Of a DNA stretch of 35,848 nucleotides, positions 31,637 to 35,848 are shown piece after piece; positions within the stretch are counted from its first letter, which is position 1; each line of letters starts with the position of its first letter. This stretch comes from an uncultured Verrucomicrobia subdivision 3 bacterium. Its GTDB lineage: Bacteria; Verrucomicrobiota; Verrucomicrobiia; Limisphaerales; UBA11358. Under the pieces are notes generated by a model, which saw nothing but the letters and a program-made list of their open reading frames with translations, had not been told where the DNA came from and searched no databases. The stretch is taken from contig CAIQKM010000181.1 in the NCBI GenBank assembly GCA_903872345.1, positions 1-35,848 of the forward strand, in the 5' to 3' direction. Both the position numbers and the translations under genes were made by a program.

Positions 31637-31657
31637 CCCCCCGTGCTATACTGGGGG
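31637..31657 (+). promoter_or_regulatory. Extended -10 promoter flanked by C and G runs
   Basis: An extended -10 TGCTATACT (31644-31652) lies between CCCCCC (31637-31642) and GGGGG (31653-31657), which can pair around it. It would start transcription about 13 bp before the ATG at 31672. Confidence 0.5.
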
Positions 31658-31671
31658 TTCATCCTCCATTT

Positions 31672-31878
31672 ATGGCAAACCATCCTCAAAGGAAACCTCT
31701 CACCCCATCGGCCCTGAATGCGATCAAAACAACGGTGCATCCAGCCAAAGCCGATTTAACTCTCCCCCCGCGCAGTAAAACTGCCTTCGGAAAAGGTGCT
31801 ACTCCACACCCGCTTGCGACTTTCGGCGTTGCGGAAAATCTGCTGAAACGGCTTTCAGGGCAAGAATTCAAACGCTAG
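31672..31878 (+). CDS. Small basic orphan protein of the mobile element
   Basis: A 68-aa basic protein starting MANHPQRKPLTPSALNAIK; the middle has a Lys/Pro-rich segment and the end a possible helix (LATFGVAENLLKRLSG). I do not recognise a family. Support comes from a clear extended -10 promoter 20-28 bp upstream and from ending exactly where the convergent gene ends (31878/31879), with no overlap. No strong ribosome-binding site. It could be a small regulator or accessory factor of the element, but that is a guess. Confidence 0.45.
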   Translation: MANHPQRKPLTPSALNAIKTTVHPAKADLTLPPRSKTAFGKGATPHPLATFGVAENLLKRLSGQEFKR

Positions 31879-32163
31879 TCACTTCTTGCGTTTCGGAGGC
31901 AGCGAAAGATCGGCACTGGCCACCACAGGCGCAAAAGTGCCTGGGTTCTCCGGCGGAGATCCCGGTGATTGCACATTTTGCTGCATCTGTTGAACCGCCC
32001 TTTGCGCGGCACGCGCCGAGCGGATTGACTTGATGTCTCGAATGGTTGGCCTAATAGCAGCACCAATCAATTTCAACCCCCACCACAAAGTCTTGGTCAG
32101 ACCATCGGATAGGCTGACAAATTCGTGGTTGCTGAGTTCAGGCTTTGATTCTTCGTCTGGCAT
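31879..32163 (-). CDS. Small protein downstream of the coupling ATPase
   Basis: A 94-aa protein. Residues 15-45 form an amphipathic, weakly hydrophobic helix (FVSLSDGLTKTLWWGLKLIG), then a basic helix (IRDIKSIRSARAAQRAVQQM) and a Pro-rich tail ending PPKRKK. It has the best ribosome-binding site of the window, AAAGGAG 7 bp before the ATG. It lies 15 bp after the stop of the VirD4-like gene, so the two are an operon. The family is not recognised. A membrane-associated accessory of the coupling protein is possible. Confidence 0.65.
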   Translation of the reverse strand: MPDEESKPELSNHEFVSLSDGLTKTLWWGLKLIGAAIRPTIRDIKSIRSARAAQRAVQQMQQNVQSPGSPPENPGTFAPVVASADLSLPPKRKK

Positions 32164-32178
32164 GGTTCGCTCCTTTCC

Positions 32179-34269
32179 TTATAGTCTCGGTGGCGCTTCC
32201 TTAAACTGGATTTGCTGGAAAGCGGTCTTTATGAATGCCTGCCCAGTCTGCTCGAAAACCGAGCCGACACGATATACATAGGCTTCCGCATGAAACCCGT
32301 TTTTGCTATTGCCTGACCGCAATCTGGCAAATTCATCCGGAAACACCATTGGTTCGCGGCGGGTGGTAACGCCATGGCCGATGGTGGGCGGCTCATTGTC
32401 GAAGGGATTTATGCTCTGGCTTGTATGGCTGGATGCGGATGATGAGGTGACCGGACGATCCCATGTTCCGAGCATTTTGGACGCCCATTCGTTGGTGAGG
32501 GTATCGCCGTTGGCGTGAAAAATCTTGGTGTTCAAGTTTCCAGCCAATGAATCAAACAGGTAGCGGGCGTTATGATCCCCGCCCAGATGGGCGTAAAAAT
32601 TATTCACGTTTTGTGACAGCAAGACGGTGGCAACACGGGAAGAACGGGCGGTCTGTTGAAAAACGGTGTCGTATTCCGTGAAAAAGTTCTGCGCCTCGTC
32701 AATGAACAAAAATACCGGCCTCGTCTGGTTCCCCATGTCCTTGCGCCGCTCCACCGCCCGCTGGAACAGGTATTTGAACGCACATTGCACCAGCACCCCG
32801 GCGTCGCCATAGTCTTTGACGGGAATGTCCAAGATCATGATATGGCCGTTAAAAGTACAGTCCGGGGTAATGGAGGTTTCGCTGCACAACAGCTCGTAAA
32901 TCTCGCGTGAGCGTAAAACGTCCAGCATCGCCTTGAACCCAAACGTCACACAACTGCGGGTTTCCGGCGCAAGTGTCGGATAATCCACCAGCCAGTACGA
33001 TTTTGCCTTTTCAAAGGCCCGCTGGTCCTTGGGATCGGTCGCGTTGCTCTGGGCCGTGGCCAGTACATCACCAAAGAGCGGAATTTCGCGCCACGCCTCG
33101 TCATCATCAAGTTTTTTGGTGGGAGCCGCCGAAACAAAATCAGCGAGCCGATCGAGGCTCAAAGGACTCTTTGAAATCAGAAAGACATCCAGCAAATTTC
33201 GCAAAAGCTGATTGCCGGCATTCTGCCAAAAGCCTTCGTTGGCACGCTGCCCATGCCGCTGCCCCATAACGGACAGCAACACACGGAAAAATCCCACGAG
33301 ATTTTCCGTCAGATGCGCCCCGGCACCGAGGCGTTGGGTTTCATAGGCCAACAAGTTCAGCTTCAATGGGCCACCGAGCCGAATCCAGCGAACCTGATCT
33401 TGTCGGTTAACCGAATCACAAAACATACCCCATTCCCTCCCCTCGCCCGGCTTGGTGGTCAGAATCATCCCGCCAAACTGTTTTGCCAGCATGGCTTTGG
33501 CCAAAGTCCGGCCACTACAAGTTGATTTACCACTACCGGTTGCCCCCAGGATCAAAGTTCCTTGCGTGACATCATCCAACGTCCACACGTCCTGCCCGCC
33601 CGCTGACCAGATGGTCATGTCGTTCGGCCATTCATACTCAGAGGGCGCAATCCTGAAATGCTCCGGGATCACCCTGCCATCCTTTGGGTAAAGCAGCGTA
33701 AACAGGATATTGTTGTATGCCGTGACACGCTCAAGGGTGGTGTTCTCCTTTTGCATGGTGGGAGATTCAAAGATTTCCTGCGGCTTCATGCCTTGAAGCA
33801 TTCGGGAGAGAATCCCCATACCCCATTTTTGGCATTCGGGATACTCTTTCAGTTTTTCCAGCAACGACAGGTCTTGCCCCTCCCAATCGGGGGCGTTATC
33901 AGGAGTTGTTTCAGGAACGGGTGTGGGCGTTACCTTGGCTGGGACTGTCGGCGGCGTGCTTTTAACCGGCAACGTTGGCGGTTTCGGTGTCGGCGTTTGC
34001 TTCACCGCCTCGAATTCCTGGGGCGGCGGCAGATTAAGGGATGACCGCAGACGTTTGGCGAGCAGCAAAAGATCACCCGGCTGGCTCAATGGATTGCCTG
34101 ATTTGGCTTTCCAAATGACTTCAACGCAATCCGGGGGCAGAATGCTTTTGTTAATGGAAATCCGCCGGTCACGTTCCACCGTGGCCCGGCCATGGACATT
34201 GTCGCCATTAAAAATGAATTTCGTCTGACTCTTGGGCGGCTTGCCGGGGGTATCGGAACCAACAAGCAA
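32179..34269 (-). CDS. VirD4/TraG-like type IV coupling ATPase
   Basis: A 696-aa protein with Walker A GATGSGKST (242-250), Walker B in PVFLFIDEAQNFF, an arginine-finger-type segment TARSSRVATVLLSQNVNNFY, and the TraG/TraD C-terminal TraM-recognition-like region. It would couple the relaxosome to a type IV secretion channel, as a hexameric DNA pump. Oddities: there is no N-terminal TM pair. The N-terminal ~240 residues are a Pro-rich linker (85-125) plus an unrecognised domain. The first available start is a TTG at 34269, and the frame stays open some 65 bp further upstream with no ATG. The true N-terminus may be cut off. It diverges from the helicase gene at 34332. Confidence 0.78.
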   Translation of the reverse strand: MLVGSDTPGKPPKSQTKFIFNGDNVHGRATVERDRRISINKSILPPDCVEVIWKAKSGNPLSQPGDLLLLAKRLRSSLNLPPPQEFEAVKQTPTPKPPTLPVKSTPPTVPAKVTPTPVPETTPDNAPDWEGQDLSLLEKLKEYPECQKWGMGILSRMLQGMKPQEIFESPTMQKENTTLERVTAYNNILFTLLYPKDGRVIPEHFRIAPSEYEWPNDMTIWSAGGQDVWTLDDVTQGTLILGATGSGKSTCSGRTLAKAMLAKQFGGMILTTKPGEGREWGMFCDSVNRQDQVRWIRLGGPLKLNLLAYETQRLGAGAHLTENLVGFFRVLLSVMGQRHGQRANEGFWQNAGNQLLRNLLDVFLISKSPLSLDRLADFVSAAPTKKLDDDEAWREIPLFGDVLATAQSNATDPKDQRAFEKAKSYWLVDYPTLAPETRSCVTFGFKAMLDVLRSREIYELLCSETSITPDCTFNGHIMILDIPVKDYGDAGVLVQCAFKYLFQRAVERRKDMGNQTRPVFLFIDEAQNFFTEYDTVFQQTARSSRVATVLLSQNVNNFYAHLGGDHNARYLFDSLAGNLNTKIFHANGDTLTNEWASKMLGTWDRPVTSSSASSHTSQSINPFDNEPPTIGHGVTTRREPMVFPDEFARLRSGNSKNGFHAEAYVYRVGSVFEQTGQAFIKTAFQQIQFKEAPPRL

Positions 34270-34331
34270 TTCCTGTATTGGGCCGCTGCCGTAAAGCGCA
34301 TCCCCAAGCGAGGCGGCATGGCTCTCATAGC

Positions 34332-35729
34332 ATGGTCAACCAATGTCAGGCCGGCAAAGGCCGGTTGGAAGAAATAAACCCCTATTGGCGGATTGAGGAT
34401 ACTGCCCTGAATGCGAAGCAGCAGGCCGCCGTGAAGCATATTCTCACGTCCAAGGATTGGGTCGTAGGCATTTCGGGCAAGGCCGGCACGGGCAAAACAA
34501 CGCTGCTGCATGAAGTGCGGCGGGGTGTCGAGGCTGGGTGTTACAAGCTCATCCCGCTGGCCCCCTCGGCAGAGGCGGCACGGGATACCCTCCGCAAGGA
34601 GGGATTCCAAAATGCCGAAACGGTAGCCAAACTGCTCACCAGCGAGCGGTTTCAAAAAGAAGCGCGGGGGGCCGTGTGGCTGGTGGATGAGGCCGGGCTG
34701 CTGTCCACCCGGCAGACGGACAAACTGTTTGCGCTCGCCAAAGAGTTGGATGCGCGGCTGGTGTTGGTTGGCGACGTAGGCCAGCACCACGCCGTCGAGC
34801 GCGGCCAGGCATTTGATCTGCTGGAGCGGTTTGGCGGCATGGCCACGGCCACGGTCAACGAGGTCGTGCGCCAGCGGGGCACCTACAAGCAATTTGTGGA
34901 ATACGTGTCCGAGGGCAAGCTGGCGGAGGCGTTCGAGGTTCGGGGTATTAAATCCCATATAAAGGAAATGAATTTAGAGGAACGCAAAGTGGCGTTGGCG
35001 GAAAAATACGTCACCGCGATTGAGAAAGGTAAAACCGCCTTGGTTGTGGCCCCCACCCATGCGGAATGTGACGAGGTGACGGCAGGCATCCGGGATGTGC
35101 TGAAACAAAAGGAACATCTTGGCGAAAGCACAACCTGGGATACCCTGCGGAATCTGTCTTGGACCAAAGCGGCCAAGATGGATGCGGAACACTACGAGCG
35201 AGGGCTGGTGGTACAATTCAACGGCCATGTGAAAGGGTTTGCGTTGGGGGAACAGGTGGAGGTCATTGACGTGCGGGATGGCATGGTACGGGTGCGGAGT
35301 CATTCGCTTTGCCATGATGCCATTAAATCCCTGCCTTTGGACAAGGCGGAAAAATTCAATGTGTATGAGCGGGAACAACAGGAAATCTGCGCGGGCGAAC
35401 TCATCCGCATTACGGCCAACAGCCGGACGGAAGACGATCACCGCCTTTACAATGGCAACCTCTACACGGTGGATTACATTGACCATGCGGGCCGGCTGGT
35501 GCTGGATAATGGCTGGATTTTGGACAAGGATTTCGCGCATTTGCAATATGGCTATACGCTTACATCCCATGCGGCGCAGGGCAAAACGGTGGATTGCGTT
35601 TATATTTCCCAGACAGCCAAGCATTCCTCGCTGGCAAGCGACTTGAAACAGTTTTACGTCTCGGTTTCACGGGGGCGGGAGGATTTTGAGATTTACACCG
35701 ACGACATTGAACCTAATCTCCGCAGTTGA
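34332..35729 (+). CDS. MobF-type relaxase, helicase half only
   Basis: From the ATG at 34332 it encodes 465 aa; a TTG at 34278 is also in frame. The sequence is that of the RecD/UvrD-like helicase domain of TraI/TrwC relaxases: NPYWRIEDTALNAKQQAAVK, Walker A GKAGTGKTT (49-57), Walker B WLVDEAG (D119, E120), VLVGDVGQHHAVERGQAF, and the C-terminal TSHAAQGKTVDCVYIS and YVSVSRGRE motifs. Family members carry ~300 upstream residues with the catalytic Tyr and the three-His HUH motif. Here the gene begins at the helicase, and the space upstream is occupied by the divergent ATPase gene. It is thus a 5'-truncated gene or a helicase-only relative. Confidence 0.75.
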   Translation: MVNQCQAGKGRLEEINPYWRIEDTALNAKQQAAVKHILTSKDWVVGISGKAGTGKTTLLHEVRRGVEAGCYKLIPLAPSAEAARDTLRKEGFQNAETVAKLLTSERFQKEARGAVWLVDEAGLLSTRQTDKLFALAKELDARLVLVGDVGQHHAVERGQAFDLLERFGGMATATVNEVVRQRGTYKQFVEYVSEGKLAEAFEVRGIKSHIKEMNLEERKVALAEKYVTAIEKGKTALVVAPTHAECDEVTAGIRDVLKQKEHLGESTTWDTLRNLSWTKAAKMDAEHYERGLVVQFNGHVKGFALGEQVEVIDVRDGMVRVRSHSLCHDAIKSLPLDKAEKFNVYEREQQEICAGELIRITANSRTEDDHRLYNGNLYTVDYIDHAGRLVLDNGWILDKDFAHLQYGYTLTSHAAQGKTVDCVYISQTAKHSSLASDLKQFYVSVSRGREDFEIYTDDIEPNLRS

Positions 35730-35771
35730 AATAGTGGTCAAAGTGGGAAAGGGGCAATAGAATTGGGGGTG

Positions 35772-35848
35772 ATGAACGCATCTGCGAAGCTGGTTTCCGT
35801 TCACCTGGCGGGTGAAGCGGAGGACGAGATCACCTTGGACACGCTCCC
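35772..35848 (+). CDS. Start of a gene running off the right edge
   Basis: ATG at 35772 (or GTG at 35769) opens a frame of 25 codons to the edge, MNASAKLVSVHLAGEAEDEI and onward. It is acidic and plausible as a protein start, 42 bp after the helicase gene on the same strand. GGGGG lies 3 bp upstream and AAAGGGG about 20 bp upstream. The family is not recognisable from so little. Confidence 0.42.
   Translation, partial: MNASAKLVSVHLAGEAEDEITLDTL

Larger units (their letters stand above)
31385..35848. mobile_element. Left part of an integrated conjugative/mobilizable element
   Basis: The region begins exactly where tRNA-Pro is broken. It carries structured repeats near its end, then small orphan genes, a VirD4/TraG-like ATPase and a MobF-type helicase, in contrast to the housekeeping genes to the left. 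No integrase is inside the window; the element continues past the right edge. The right boundary is unknown. Confidence 0.65.

Noticed and set aside
31385..31671. Group I intron inside tRNA-Pro
   Set aside because: The anticodon-loop break is a possible intron position, but no 3' exon (anticodon 3' stem, T-arm, acceptor) follows within several hundred bases and no P/Q/R/S core is recognisable. Element insertion fits better.
34086..34958. 290-aa minus-strand frame overlapping both transfer genes
   Set aside because: Most of it is antisense to the Walker A/B region of the MobF helicase. The rest is an alternative frame of the coupling ATPase; no family features.
1..35848. CRISPR array or cas genes
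   Set aside because: No regularly spaced repeats of 24-40 bp and no Cas-like protein anywhere in the window.

Overview
The window reads as chromosomal DNA of a GC-rich verrucomicrobial bacterium (PVC group, probably Pedosphaera/Limisphaerales-like), followed at its right end by part of an integrated conjugative element. Lineage evidence comes from the protein families: a 51-aa small basic protein of the Chlamydiae/Verrucomicrobia type, a GloVer-type tandem-repeat secreted protein, a YXWGXW protein, a giant Ig-like secreted protein with the C-terminal module usual in this phylum, weak or absent Shine-Dalgarno sequences, and dispersed GC-rich hairpin repeats. No 16S or whole-genome comparison could be run, so the assignment is inference.

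Layout. 1-1919: a nucleotidyltransferase (GGS-x13-DVD) overlapping a winged-helix gene, preceded by nested palindromes; it looks like an AbiE-like toxin/regulator pair in reversed order. 1969-3969: small SRP RNA (ffs) next to dnaX, a common bacterial linkage. 4000-11650: accessory and secreted functions (YXWGXW protein, two-TM protein, heparinase II/III-like lyase, EamA transporter, OB-fold exported protein, a frameshifted GloVer protein, a membrane protein) separated by dispersed repeats. 11608-14937: a minus-strand operon rluB - SH3-domain protein - folD - DUF6941-like gene, with overlapping start/stop codons and a strong terminator. 15021-17958: small basic protein, solitary HigA antitoxin, RraB-like protein, L7/L12-CTD-like membrane protein, SLC13-type permease. 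18268-20967: an 899-aa surface/secreted Ig-like repeat protein. 21090-24942: tsaD, S41 protease, ispD, infA and a glycine-rich RRM protein, all on the minus strand. 25483-31078: the compact operon yajC-secDF-terC/alx-recJ.

31346-35848: the 5' half of a tRNA-Pro(CGG) gene with its promoter is cut exactly at the anticodon loop. Everything to the right has mobile-element character: nested inverted repeats, 10-bp direct repeats, two small orphan genes, a VirD4/TraG-like coupling ATPase and the helicase half of a MobF-type relaxase whose relaxase domain is missing. The two large transfer genes face away from each other with their 5' ends about 60 bp apart, which suggests either an internal rearrangement or an assembly join.

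Housekeeping genes here serve replication (dnaX), recombination (recJ), protein export (ffs, yajC, secDF), translation (infA, tsaD, rluB), folate (folD) and isoprenoid synthesis (ispD). The best leads for something undescribed are the NTase/wHTH pair with its operator, the tRNA-split element boundary, the orphan terminator at 8430-8455, and the three-way-junction repeat at 21014-21075.
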